A DNA stretch of 64,000 nucleotides from Delphinapterus leucas. Lineage: Eukaryota; Chordata; Mammalia; Artiodactyla; Monodontidae. The notes beneath the pieces are model-generated. The model saw only the letters and a program-made list of their open reading frames with translations, ran no database searches and was not told the origin of the DNA. Position 1 is the first letter of the stretch; each line of letters opens with the position of its first letter. Both the position numbers and the translations under genes were made by a program. Location of the stretch: NCBI RefSeq assembly GCF_002288925.2, contig NW_022098072.1, positions 19,707,658 through 19,771,657 on the forward strand, written 5' to 3'. Shown here one piece after another: positions 1-10,725 of this stretch.

Positions 1-956
1 GGCTTGTAACTTGCCTATTATAAGTCCAGAATCCCTTTAAATCTCTGAATACTTTAAAATAAAATGAAATGTGAAAAAAGGAGGGAATATACTTCTCTGG
101 ATGCATTTATATGGCAATTTTGAATAAAATGTCTCTTACCTCAAATGGTAAGTGACCTTATTCTTATTCCCCAGTATGTTCGCGTGTGTGAAGTGAAAGG
201 CAGGGTCCATCCACACAGCACACACAGGTTTATGTGGAGGGACATGAGATTAAGCTTCTAAGACCAGCTTGATTTCCTTTGTGCAGGAGCGTCTTGCCTT
301 TCTTGGAAAACAATGACCATTTCCTGTCTTCCAGGATGGTTTGCTTTCAGTGAGCTTTCCAAATTTGTGTTCGGTCATAGTCATGGAAATGTGATATATT
401 TTTTCAGGCAAATCTTGAAATTCTTAAGGGGTTATAAGAACTGGGCTCTAAGGAACCATTAGCTTAATTGAGAATATGGAAACATTCACGTGATCTGCTA
501 AGCTCTATGTGTATAGCCGAGTAGCCCACAGTTAATAAGCATGTTACTTTTTGGCTCTTGTAATTCTTACATGGAGTTGTACTTGCAGGGAAGTGGGAAT
601 CAGAATGTGGTTTGCATTATGATCATTATTTATTTTATCTGTTATTCAATATTTTTGGGGCTTGCATATGAATGCTGTATTCCAAATAGCCATTGAGAAA
701 ACAGGATTTAATAAAAATTGCTTTGCCATTTATTTATTTGTCCAACTTTTAAAATATGATTATTAAATAAAATTACCTAGAGTTAATGGGATTTGGATGA
801 CTTACTATTTATGTAGTAGATACATTTCTCAATAAAAAGAAGAGGTTCACTGAACCCTCAGATTTGGAGATCTTTCCAAACCGCTTAGGATGAGGACAGG
901 AGGAATTATGGTGAATGACAGGAAGAGGAGTAGTTAATAACAGTATTGATATACTC
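1..956. other. Unclassified AT-rich intronic sequence
   Basis: No repeat, RNA gene or convincing reading frame was recognised. Several AATAAA-like strings occur, as expected by chance in AT-rich DNA. Confidence 0.5.
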
Positions 957-1190
957 TCATCAAGCTAATATTTTTTGAGCACTTATTATGGGCCAGGCAT
1001 TGTGTAATAGATTATCTCATCTAATTTTCAGAAAGACTCTGTGTGGATGCTATTATTAACCTTGTTTTACAATTGAGGAAACTGAGACCCAGAAAAGTTA
1101 AGCAACTTGCCTGAGGTCACACAGGTAATAAGTGGCCGAGCTGGTAGCTGAACTTAGGCACAATGTCTCCTTAACCCATATTCATACCAC
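957..1190 (-). repeat. MIR SINE, antisense
   Basis: Reading on +, the order is 'gagcacttattatgggccaggcattg', a putative 'atgaggaaactgag' core, then 'ggtcacacaggtaataagtgg'. This is the reverse complement of the MIR consensus order. It is old and diverged, with no clear target-site duplication. Confidence 0.85.
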
Positions 1191-1736
1191 TTGATTATCC
1201 AAAACACTGTGTCAGTCTTTTAGTCAATAAGGTATTTACTGAATGTTCTTTACATTATATGAGATAATACAAATATATACAATATAAATACAAATTATAT
1301 ATGTGTATATGATACAAATATATATATCGTCCCTGATCACCAAGAACTTACAGTGTACTTGATATATAATCAAAACATTATTCTATTTTGACTTTGGAAA
1401 GTATGAAATAATTTAACAGCATTTGGAAGGTGCATGGTGGGAGTAGAAGGGCAGTTAAACTGGAGTAGCAGAAAGTCTATACGCAGATACTCAGGAACTG
1501 TTATGTTTGTACAGTTGGGGAGAAATGGCATCTGAAACATAATGTAAGCTAGAGATAGTCATTTGAAATTCAAAGTGATAAAAAAGACACAAAATGAAGC
1601 CTTAAAATGTTAGCTACTATGACATGGGTCCTGTTTTATCTTTCTTTATACAATCAAGGGGTCTTGAAAAGATGTAAGTCAAATTTCAGTATGTTCAGTC
1701 ATTCTTAATGCCAAATGGAATGTGTAGTTTGAATGG
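1191..1736. other. Unclassified intronic sequence with TA-rich stretch
   Basis: An imperfect ATAT/ATACAAAT-rich patch lies at about 1255..1330. Nothing else was recognised. Confidence 0.45.
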
Positions 1737-1890
1737 TAGCATGATGTGGTGGAAAGACCACCAGAGTAAGAGCCAGGAGACCTGGATTGTTAATGCCAGC
1801 TCAGCCATTTATTGGCTGTCTAATCTTGGATAAGCCACTTAGCCTTTCTGAGCCTCAGTTTTCTTGTCTGAAAAATGATGTATTTAACTA
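1737..1890 (+). repeat. MIR SINE, sense
   Basis: The order is 'gtggtggaaagacc', 'gagacctggattg', 'tcagccatttattggctgt', 'cctcagttttcttgtctg', which is the MIR 5' to core order on the + strand. Diverged ancient copy. Confidence 0.8.
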
Positions 1891-2135
1891 AGGTAATCTG
1901 TAATTTCCCTACATTTATAAAATCTTGGTTTTGTGACTTGTATAGTGAAATGCCTAGATGATTTAATATTTGAAAGGGTCTATTTTAATATGTCATAATA
2001 TGTATTTGTTAATTGATTGAATATATTTAAAGCCAATTACCTATGTGTGTAGTTACAGCAGCTGAAATTCTGATGGAAGATTGATGCTACTTAGGACAAC
2101 TTTCAGTGATTGTTAATTTTTACTCTGAAAGAGTC

Positions 2136-2440
2136 ACAGATGTAGAAAACAAACTTATGGTTACCATGGGGGAAAGAGGAGGGAGGGATAAGTTGGGAGA
2201 CTGGGATTGACATATACATACTACTACATATGAAATATATGTAACTAGTAAGAACCTACTGTATAGTAGAGGGAACTCTACTCAAAGCTCTGTAATGACC
2301 TATATGGGAAAATAATCTAAAAAAGGGTGGATATATTTATATGTATAACTGATTCACCTTGCTGTACAGCAGAAACTAACACACATTGTAAATCAACTAT
2401 ACTCCAATTAAAATTAATTAAAAAAATAAAATTTAGAGAA
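2136..2440 (+). mobile_element. L1 3' UTR/3' end fragment, 5'-truncated
   Basis: It contains the typical cetartiodactyl L1 3' end: 'cttatggttaccatggggg', 'gtaagaacctactgtatag', 'gctgtacagcagaaactaac', 'caactatactccaatt', followed by an A-rich tail. No ORF is retained. It lies at the upstream edge of an older L1 ORF2 remnant, into which it may have inserted. Confidence 0.8.
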
Positions 2441-3771
2441 AGTGCTAGAAAGGTGAAATATGAGTATATAAAAAGACTGTATCACCCGTATGGTATTAAA
2501 CCTAATCATTTTGATGTTATACATAAGTTGTGATCACTGGAAGTAATTCCCAGAATTTCTGCAAAAGAGAAGTCACATTATGTCGAATTTAATTTACCAA
2601 AACAGGCACAAGAATAAGAAAACCTGAGTAGTCCTACATTTCCTGAGTAGTAAGGAAATTAAATAATTAAATCATTTTACAAAGAACATTCTAGATCCAG
2701 ATAACTTCAGTGTTAAATTCTACCATCTAAGGAAAAAATAAAAACAAACTTAGAGAAACTCTCCTAGAGAATAGAAATCATTTTATGATCCCAGCATGAC
2801 CTTGCTCTCATCACATGACAAAGGCATTAGAAGTAAAAATGATAGTTTAATGTAATTAGATTACATTAAAATGGAAAACTTCTGTTTAACATGAACAGTG
2901 ATTCAAAAATCCTGAACAAAATCATAGCAAACCAAAGTCAGTGATATAAGCAGTAGGATAATGCACCATGTCTAACTTGGATTTTTTTTCTAGGAATGCA
3001 AGGTTGATTTAAATTTTGAAAATTAGTCAATATAATTAACCACATTAACAGAACAAAATAAAGCTCATACAATATTCTCAAAAGATTCAGAAACACAATT
3101 TTATAAAAATTTAACACAATTAATAATAAAAACTCTTGGAAAAATAGGAATAGAATGAAACTTCCATAATGTGACAAAAAATATCCACAAAAAACCTACA
3201 GCAAACACCATACTTAATGGTGAAATATTTAAAACTTTCCTTTTGAGATCAAGAATAAGATAGAGATAACCACTATCACTACTTCTATTTAATTTTGTAC
3301 TAGAACTCATAGACAATGTAATAAGGCAAGAAAAAGAAACAAAAAAAAAGATTTGGAAGGCAGAAATGCTATTTTGTTTAGAACCTCTCTCCCCTACCAA
3401 TGAACAAATAAACTATTATAATTAATGAGTGCATTTATCAGGGTCTAAACCCCCAAGTCAGTACCACCAAATCCATTATTTCTCTATATACCAGCCACAC
3501 ACACACACAAAACCTTAAAAAAGCATCAAACCATCAAATACCCAGAGGAAAAAATCTAACAAAATGTGTGCAGGATTGTTACACAGAGAAGTATAAACAT
3601 TGTTGAGAGAAATGAAAGAAAACCTAAATCAGTGAAGGGACACACCATGTTTATGGATTGGAGACTAGATATTCTAAAAAGGCGGATTCTTCCTAAATTG
3701 ATCTATATATTTAATTCAATTCTGATAAAATTTCATCATAAAGTGTTGTGGAAATTAAAAAGCTGCTTCTA

Positions 3772-3978
3772 GGGGCTTCCCTGGTGGCGCAGTGATTGAG
3801 AGTCCGCCAGCTCAGCGGCCACGGCCCCGGTCTGGGAAGATCCCACATGCCGTGGAGCGGCTGGGCCCGTGGGCCATGGCCGCTGAGCCTGCACGTCTGG
3901 AGCCTGTGCTCCGCAACGGGAGAGGCCACAACAGTGAGAGGCCCGCATACCGCAAAAAAAAAAAAAAAAAAAAAAAAA
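3772..3978 (+). mobile_element. CHR-2/CHRS SINE with internal promoter deletion
   Basis: The tRNA-Glu-derived cetacean SINE starts GGCTTCCCTGGTGGCGCAGTG and ends in a long A tail. A 9-bp TSD, CTGCTTCTA, lies at 3763..3771 and 3979..3987. The A box (TGGCGCAGTGa) is present. The segment that holds the B box in other copies (GGGTTCGTGCCCC) is replaced by a shorter, unrelated stretch after 'gagtccgcc', so the pol III promoter is broken. It sits inside ancient L1 ORF2. Confidence 0.93.
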
Positions 3979-4254
3979 CTGCTTCTAAAGTATACATGGA
4001 GATGCACAGGGGTAAGAGTAGCCAAGATTATCTTGAGGAAAAAAAAGCAAAATTTGAAGACTTATACTAAGAGATCTCAACATTTATTATAAGACTAGAA
4101 TAATTATTAATGAATATTATTAGTGTTAATTGTTGCTGTTGTTGTTATTCTTCTTTTGACCATATTTAAAATTATCCTTTAGGAATCTATTGATCTATAT
4201 TTGAGACATAAAAGAGGAAAGAACACTTTCTGTTTCATGTCAGTTCTCTTTTGG

Positions 4255-4484
4255 TTTAATTTTTGTAAAGAACCTTTTCTTGCAATTATGAAATATATAC
4301 ATTTTGGAAAAGTGCGTAAAACATAAATGTATCCTTTTACAAATAGTGATCCTTGTCTACTCACACCTTCTTTCCTCCAAGAGGTAACCACTTTTATGGT
4401 AATCATTACCTTTCTTTCTTCTATAGTTTAAACACCTCAGTATGCCTCCCTAAAATAGTTTATTTTTGCCTAGTTTTGGACTTT
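4255..4484 (+). repeat. Old interspersed repeat, family not certain
   Basis: The run 'attatgaaatatatacat', 'gtgcgtaaaacataaatgta', 'gaggtaaccacttttatgg', 'ttttgcctagttttggactt' resembles a common mammalian repeat, probably an L1M-type 3' region. I cannot name the family safely. It is followed directly by the MLT1 LTR. Confidence 0.45.
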
Positions 4485-4930
4485 AGATAATGAAATTATG
4501 GTAGCCAGCTTCCAGGATGGCCCCCAATTATCCTGGCTTCCTGGTGGTGTCTTCCTACATTGAATCAGGGATGGTCTGTGTGACCAACTTCTAAGGCTGT
4601 CGTAAAAGCTTATTGCAGTTTCTGCTTAATTCTCTCACATTATTCACTCCGTGGGAAGCATGAGGAAACTTAAGCAGTCCTGTGAAGAGGACCATGTAGA
4701 CAGGAACTGAGTCCTCCTACCAGTAGCCAGCACTGACTTGTCAGCCCTGTGGCTGAACCACCTTAGAAGTGGACCCCCCAGCCTGAAGTCAAGCCTTCAG
4801 ATTACTGTAGCCCCCAGAGACCTTTGATTGTAACCTCATGAGCAGTCCTGAGCCAGAATTGCTCCAAACCACTCTCAAATATCTGATCCACAGAAACCAT
4901 GAGCAGTAATAAATGATTTCTGTTGAATTA
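4485..4930 (+). repeat. MLT1-type LTR (ERVL-MaLR), solo
   Basis: The 3' half has the MLT1 signature: 'ccagcactgacttgtcagcc', 'gaagtggaccccccagcctg', 'gtcaagccttcagatta', 'aacctcatgagcagtcctgagcc', 'gatccacagaaaccatgag', then a polyadenylation-type AATAAA. It is a noncoding ancient endogenous retroviral LTR with no internal genes attached. Confidence 0.75.
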
Positions 4931-4996
4931 AAAAAAGACAATGAGATAATGACATAAAGATATACATATAAACCATTTCAATAGAATCCAGAAACA

Positions 4997-5065
4997 AATC
5001 TAAATTGATAACTTAATTTATGACAAATGTATTAATCTAAATTGATAATTTATGACAAATGTATT
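4997..5065. repeat. Imperfect tandem duplication (37 bp + 32 bp)
   Basis: 4997..5033 and 5034..5065 share 'aatctaaattgata' and 'tttatgacaaatgtatt' and differ by a 5-bp gap. The unit straddles the junction between old L1 sequence and the start of the next MLT1 LTR. Confidence 0.9.
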
Positions 5066-5436
5066 AGTCAGCTCTCGTTTCCATAATAAAATACCATAGC
5101 CTGGGTTGCTTAAATAACCAAAATTTATTTTCTCACAATTCTGAAGAATGGAAGTCCAAGATCAAAGTCATCAGGGTTGGTATCTGGTAAGAACTCTCTC
5201 TGTGAGTTGCAGGTGGTTGCCTTTTCCCTGTGTTCTTACATGGCAGAAAGAGATAGCAAGCTCTCTTGTGTCTCCTCTTATAAGGGCACTAATCCCATTA
5301 GACCAGGGTTCTACTCTCACAACCTCATCTAACCCTAATTAACTCTCAAATACCCCATCTCCAAATAGTATCACATTGGGAGTTAGAGCTTCAACTTGCA
5401 TTTTGGAGGGACACATACATTCAGTCCATAAGAACA
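5060..5436 (-). repeat. MLT1-type LTR (ERVL-MaLR), antisense solo
   Basis: On + it reads from 'tattagtcagctctcg', 'ccatagcctgggttgctta', 'tttattttctcacaattct', 'gaagtccaagatcaaag', 'ccccatctccaaatagtatc' to 'cattcagtccata', the reverse complement of an MLT1 LTR. It interrupts ancient L1 ORF2, which resumes on both sides. No coding region. Confidence 0.75.
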
Positions 5437-5506
5437 AGGGTGACAGTATAGAGCAGTAAGGAAAGAATAGTCTTCTCAATAAATGTTCTTATGATAAAAA
5501 ATGTAT

Positions 5507-5594
5507 GTTGATTCTTTACACCATTCACAAAAATCAGTTCTAGATGGATTGTTGATTCTTTACACCATTCACAAAAATCAGTTCTAGATGGACT
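5507..5594. repeat. 44-bp tandem duplication within old L1
   Basis: 5507..5550 and 5551..5594 are identical except for one base near the end of the unit (GGATT versus GGACT). The unit starts GTTGATTCTTTACACC. Confidence 0.95.
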
Positions 5595-6026
5595 GTTGAT
5601 CTAAAAGTGAGAGTTAGAACAATAGAGCTTGTAGAAGAAAGCCTCAGAGAATATATTTATGATCTTGAGTAGGCCAATACTGCTTAAATTATATACTACA
5701 AGCACTAACCATAAAGAAAAAGGTTGATTAAATAGACTCTATTAAAGTTAAGAATTTCTGTTGATTAAAAGACATCTTTCGAAAAAAATGAAATGGCAAA
5801 TCACTGAGTAGGAGATATGTTTATAAAACACGTTCCACAAAAGACTCACATTCACAATATATAAAGAACCCCTAGAAATAAAAAAGAAAACATCCCAATG
5901 GCAAAATGAGCAAAAAATATAAACAGGCACTTCACTAAAGAAAATATCCAAGTGGCCCATAAACATATTAAAAGTTGTTCAACCTCATTAGTCATTAGGA
6001 AAATAAAATTTAAAATCACAGTGAGA

Positions 6027-6317
6027 CATAGCACAGGGAGATCAGCTTGGGGCTTTGTGACCACCTAGAGGAGAGGGATAGGGAGGGTGGGAGGAAGATG
6101 CAAGAGGGAGGAGATATGGGGATATATGTGTATGTACAGCTGATTCACTTTGTTATAAAGCAGAAACTAGCACACCATTGTAAAATAATTAAACTCCAAT
6201 AAAGATGTTAAGAAAAAAAAAAGAAACACAAAGATCCTCTAGAAGAGCCCTCCAATCTCTGTATTCTGCTCCACTTCAGTATTCAAATCATTTGAATACA
6301 GATATAATAAAGAAAAA
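6027..6317 (+). mobile_element. 5'-truncated L1 3' end carrying a 3' transduction
   Basis: 6027..6222 is an L1 3' end of cetartiodactyl type ('gcacagggagatcagc', 'gtgaccacctagaggagagg', 'gctgattcactttgttata', AATAAA at 6198..6203, A10 at 6213..6222). About 90 bp of non-L1 sequence follows (6223..6312), with its own AATAAA (6306..6311) and a second A tail. The whole unit is bounded by a 15-bp TSD, AAAATCACAGTGAGA, at 6012..6026 and 6318..6332, and the host L1 resumes seamlessly after it. Confidence 0.85.
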
Positions 6318-6562
6318 AAAATCACAGTGAGATACCAGTGCACAAACATTAGAATGGCTAAAATGAAAAAGACTGACAGTACCCAACATTGAGAAGGACA
6401 CAGACCAATTGGAACTCTCATGCATTGCTGCTGAGTGTGTAAATCAGTATAACCACTCTTGAAAGCTGATTGCCAATATCTATTAATGCTGAACTAAACA
6501 TATCCTATTATCCAATAATTCCATCCTAGAGATATACTCAACATAAATGTCTGTTTGTCTCT

Positions 6563-6615
6563 CTCTGTATATATATATATACATATATATATGTATATAT
6601 ATATGTATATATATG
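6563..6615. repeat. TA/TATG-rich microsatellite
   Basis: Alternating TA tract with interspersed TACATA and TGTATA, grown inside the old L1 ORF2 remnant. Confidence 0.95.
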
Positions 6616-6705
6616 CCAAAAACATTTGGAAGAACCTTTATGGAGCATTTATTTATAATAGTTAAAAACTGGAAACAGTTTAAATTCTCGTCAACTGTAG
6701 TTAAC

Positions 6706-7184
6706 ATTGTCTCCTAGGGGTTCCTTGGATGGGCTTAGGTGGGTGAGTGTGGGCCTTGAAGTTGAATGTGAAATTGTGTGTATATTACATATGCATAATT
6801 CAGAGAAAAAAATCCTTGTCTCAAAAGATATTGAGTCCTTAAAGACCTAGGTTTCAAAATTTTTTTAAAAATTTAATTCCTTCTTGTCTTGATTTCAGCA
6901 ACTAAACCCTAGAATGTAATTTTAACATTTTTGTCCTATGTCTAGTCTGTTCATAGCTTTCTCACATGGAGTATTTAAAATCTCATCATTCCTTATTATT
7001 AAGGAATTATCACCTATTTATGTGAATTATATCATGGTGAAGCCTAAAAATTAAGTTATAGGCATGAGGCATAAATATCTCTCACAGTGGTCTACTTGAG
7101 AGCTGCTTTTGATACCGTGTAAAGTGGAGAGAAATGAAGGGGCACTGGATGAGTGACAAAAGTAGGATATACATTACTCTACAC
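6706..7184. other. Unclassified AT-rich intronic sequence
   Basis: Nothing recognised beyond AT-rich unique-looking DNA. Confidence 0.4.
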
Positions 7185-7406
7185 CAGTGGTTCTTATCAG
7201 GGGGTAAATTTGCACCCCCCCCCCCCGGGGACATTGGACAATATCTGGAGATATTTTTGGTTGTCACAGCTGGGAGAGGGGGTGGTACTGGTGTGTAGTG
7301 AGTAGAGGCCAGGGATGCTGCTAAACCTCCTACAATGCACAGGACAGTCCCACACAAGGAATTATCTGGCTGAAAATGTCCATAGTGCCATGGTTGAGAA
7401 ACCAGG
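7185..7406 (+). mobile_element. hAT-type nonautonomous DNA transposon (MITE)
   Basis: The left terminus CAGTGGTTCT and right terminus AGAAACCAGG are imperfect inverted repeats. The flanks CTCTACAC and CTCTATAG resemble a decayed 8-bp TSD, as expected of hAT. Internal landmarks are 'ggacattggacaatatctgg', 'tttttggttgtcacagctgg' and 'gccagggatgctgctaaacc'. A C12 run lies at 7215..7226. No transposase. Confidence 0.75.
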
Positions 7407-8334
7407 CTCTATAGTGATGACAACTCTGAGTATGGGACACCTCTTATGTGCCACCCTAGATCCTCTTGGCCCCATAGTGACTGCTATAGTACTTTGACAG
7501 CTTAGGCATGTGCATTCTGAAAGGATCTTGCCTCATGCTTGTGGCATATGTCCCTAGCTTCTTGCTCTGGGACTTCCCTGATACGGCAGCATGAGTTTTG
7601 TGTAAATCTTTTTGGCTGTGTGCCCACAAATGCAAACCAGAAATATAGGGGAATTAACACACTAGGTCAATGGGGCATAGATGTGATGAATAAATTCTTT
7701 CTCCTTTTTGTCCCCTGGGTAAAGAGTTATGAAATGTATGTCACATACTCCAAAGATTGTTCTTTATGATTGAATACCAGTCTTCCTTAATAGTGGCCAA
7801 CTTAGTATCACATCGTTACATTGGCTCTTCATCCTCCCCAGGTTCATTCCCGTTGTCCCCCACCCCCTACTTCCTGGAATCACACGCCCAGTAAACCAGC
7901 TGGATGCAAATCTTTGTCTCAGATTCTGTTTTCTGGGAAACTCAGCATAAAATACCATGTGTGTGGAGGTCCACACTGAAAGATCAGAAATTAATGGAAA
8001 ATAATATAAAAAGTTAGAATTTTATAAACATTCATGTTTGTCCCTTTAAAGTGAAGCATAAATATATAATAAAGGATTAAAAAGAGGGTACCAGATTTGT
8101 GGTGGTGCAAATATTGGAGAGCTTAGAAAGGTCCACTTCTCAAATTGTCCCATCAGCCAAAGAATTTTCTAAGCCTCTTGTGGTAAGGGCAAGGGACAAT
8201 AGTGGTGGCCATACAGAAGGAGAAAAAAGGAAGGAAATTAAGTGAGGGGTTCAAGAAAAAAAAGAAAGGAAAAAGATTACCCCTTGGCTGCCCTCCTTTA
8301 AATGGATCTTGTTATTTGGAGAGATTTAGAGTCC
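7407..8334. other. Unclassified intronic sequence, possible old LTR/LINE tail
   Basis: The stretch near 7850..7960 ('ctggaatcacacgcccagtaaac', 'caaatctttgtctcagattc', 'ctgggaaactcagc') reads like the 3' end of an old LTR or LINE, but I cannot assign a family. The rest shows nothing recognisable. Confidence 0.35.
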
Positions 8335-8470
8335 TAGATTTTTAGTTAGAAGGGACCTAGGAGATCATCTAGCTAAATCTCCTCTTTTACAGATGAGGAA
8401 AATGAGGCTGGAGAGAGTAAATGACCTTCTCAAGGTCACTGAGTTGCTTTCATGGCAGAAGTAGGGACAC
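8335..8470 (-). repeat. MIR-like ancient SINE fragment
   Basis: 'agaagggacctaggagatcatctag', 'ttttacagatgaggaaaatgagg' and 'ctcaaggtcactgag' match the MIR/THER type core in antisense orientation. The subfamily is not determinable by eye. Confidence 0.55.
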
Positions 8471-9169
8471 CATCTAAACATGGATTATAAATCACACACC
8501 TCTGTGATCCATGAGGCAGCCTAGAACTTTTCTTGGCATTCTATAAACTCTTTTGGGGGGTATGACCTAGCTAGGATTTTAGAACACCCTGCCCCAGATC
8601 ACCAAAGATCTAAGATGCTAATAGGAAATAAGAGGAAACGTCAGCTGTACTTCCCTTTGCTTGTAGAGGGTGGATGTGTTTCTTGAATTAACTTAGGCTT
8701 GACTGAACTGTTTGCAATTAATTATTTGAAGGTATAAATAAGGTTTGGTTAAGAGAGAGGAGTGATGGTGAAGTTGGTAACTCGTGTTATTCTAGGGACA
8801 TTCCCAATGCTGACTTCTCAAAGTTCTTGTTAAATTGAGAAGACTTAGTTCATGGACTTGGCCAAGGAGAGTGGAAATAACGATTGCATTCTGTCCTGGG
8901 GCTTTTCACTGGTGTTTCCCTCTAAGGCAACTTTGTTCTGAGTGGTTAGCAAAGATGGTGCCCTTGGCTTCCTCCCCCACCCCCTGCCCCTGCCCTGGAC
9001 ATCCAACCACCCAAGGTACATCTAGTAAGGATTCTGATTTTTCTTCTCCTTATGCTGAGGCCCAAAGTCAGACATTTCATTTCTGGTGGAGGAGACAGAC
9101 ATTAAAAAGAAATCTCAATCAAGTGTGTTGATGATCAAGTCCAGGGTGCTTTGGGATCTGACCAGGTTC

Positions 9170-10000
9170 AGGGTCAGGAAGGGCTCCCATAGGAGGAGGT
9201 TTAAGATATGGAGGAGCAATAGGACTGAATTGGTCAAGGATTTTGAGGTTGTGGTCGAGGGAGGAAGCAGCACATGGAAGGACTCAGAGGAGAGAGCCTC
9301 AAGGAAAGCAAAAGAAGCCACAGGCCCGAGAGTAGACAAGCTGTGAGACTGGCCTCGTCCTGGGAGCCATGGAGAGGCCATGCTGAGGAGTTCCAACTTC
9401 TGGAGGGCAGTGGATGCCACTGGAGGGTTTTGGGCAGGTGAGAGCAGTGACCAGACTTGTGTTTCACAAGAATTTCTCACCTCCAGAGTGGAGGGAATGA
9501 GCTAGATGGGAGTGAAATGGGAGGCCACCTGTAGTACAGGTGAGAGGTGTTGGTGGCTTCACTGGAACCGACAGCAGTAAACTCCATGAGGACGGGTCTC
9601 GTATAGCCTAGAGTAATGCCTGGTATGCAATTAGACTGGGTAAATAGTAATTGAATGAATGAATGCAATATTATAAAAATATTTAGGAGGACCTGGTGAT
9701 TAATCAGAATGTGGGAGGTGAAAGGGGTAGGAAAGAGACCAGATTTCTGCTAGCAGGTAGCTGCACGGATGCGTGGGCCAGGAACTGAGATGGGAAACAC
9801 AGTGAAGGGACAGGTTAGGGGAAGGGTGTGTATGTAGCTTTGGACATGGCAGGTTAAGATGCTGGGAGGCAGTTGGAAATAAACTGAGAAGTAACTGTGT
9901 TGATTTGGAAATCTTCATCATATGGATGGTAGCTGGAGTCACAGGAGTGCATAAATACTGTGGCCCAAGGGGACTATGCAGAGAGAAGAGAGGACTCTGA
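9170..10000. repeat. Ancient interspersed repeat remnants with an L2-like 3' end
   Basis: Purine-rich text such as 'gaaggactcagaggag', 'ggatgccactggagggtttt' and 'cagcagtaaactccatgagg' resembles a widespread old mammalian repeat. 9580..9665 ends with 'gtaattgaatgaatgaatg', the L2-type terminal repeat. The family of the flanking parts is uncertain. The open frames here are chance. Confidence 0.45.
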
Positions 10001-10599
10001 AAGGTTTCAGTGGGTGTGACCCTCCCCCTTTCCCATAGTGGTGCCGTTCTGGCACGTGATGTCCCATCACATTCCCAAGTAGGGATTGGCATGGGGCCCC
10101 TTCAGAGAGCCCCTCCATCATTCATCATTCTCATTCAAGAAATCTAAATGAATATTTTAAGATGGGAAGGTGAAGAGGGGAGTAAATTATCTTTTTGACA
10201 GTGTTCCAGTAGGTTCATCTTGGTTCTTTTAACAAATTTAGTTGAGTGGAGTTCTTCCCATTCTTCAGTCTGCTGAAGGAGACTGAAGAGGAGGGGCTGA
10301 GGAGGAGACAGTGGTGCTTGATGCGAAGGCTTTACCCTCCCCACGTGTCCCTTTGACCCCCTGGTCTCTAGCCTGTCGGTTCCCCTCCCCTAGGATGGTA
10401 GCCCCAGCAGGTATGCTGCTCAGTAGAACTGCCTGGAATGCTGAGAGGTGGGACTTGGTGTGCTGGTCAGTCACAGTGGGGCTGCTTATACCTGCTTTGT
10501 GGTCACCAAGCACACCTGCCTCCTGTGACACCCCCAGTGGTGACAGAGCCCTGGGAGCAGGCCTGGTTTTCCCACGGTCCTTTTCTACTGCATGTTGGC

Positions 10600-10725
10600 A
10601 TTTTATGCTAGGGGCGGCCGTGGAAACCTCCTTGAGGATTGGGATCGTGTCTGTCTTGTTTGCCAGTGTATTTGCAGCCCCTAGTATAGTGCCTGGCACA
10701 AAGTAGAGTAAATAAATGAATCCTT
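10600..10725 (+). repeat. L2 LINE 3' end
   Basis: 'ccttgaggattgggatcgtgtctg', 'cagcccctagtatagtgcctggc' and 'agagtaaataaatgaat' match the L2 3' terminus in sense orientation. Noncoding. Confidence 0.75.

Larger units (their letters stand above)
2585..6705 (+). mobile_element. Ancient L1 ORF2 remnant, split by several later insertions
   Basis: Collinear degraded L1 ORF2 pieces run in order: about 2585..3771, 3979..4110, 4935..5059, 5437..6026 and 6318..6705. Recognisable landmarks include a diverged 'gcaaaccaaagtcag', 'taggaatgcaaggttgattt', 'aatagccaagattatcttg'-type, 'cattagaatggctaaaatg' and 'tttataatagttaaaaactgg' sequence. All frames carry many stops and frameshifts. The interruptions are a CHR-2, an old repeat plus MLT1, an MLT1 antisense, and a younger L1 3' end with transduction. 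Piece boundaries are approximate except where a TSD defines them. Confidence 0.75.

Noticed and set aside
7565..7625. Possible CHR SINE head ('gggacttccctgatacggcag')
   Set aside because: Similarity stops after about 15 bases, and no body, tail or TSD follows.
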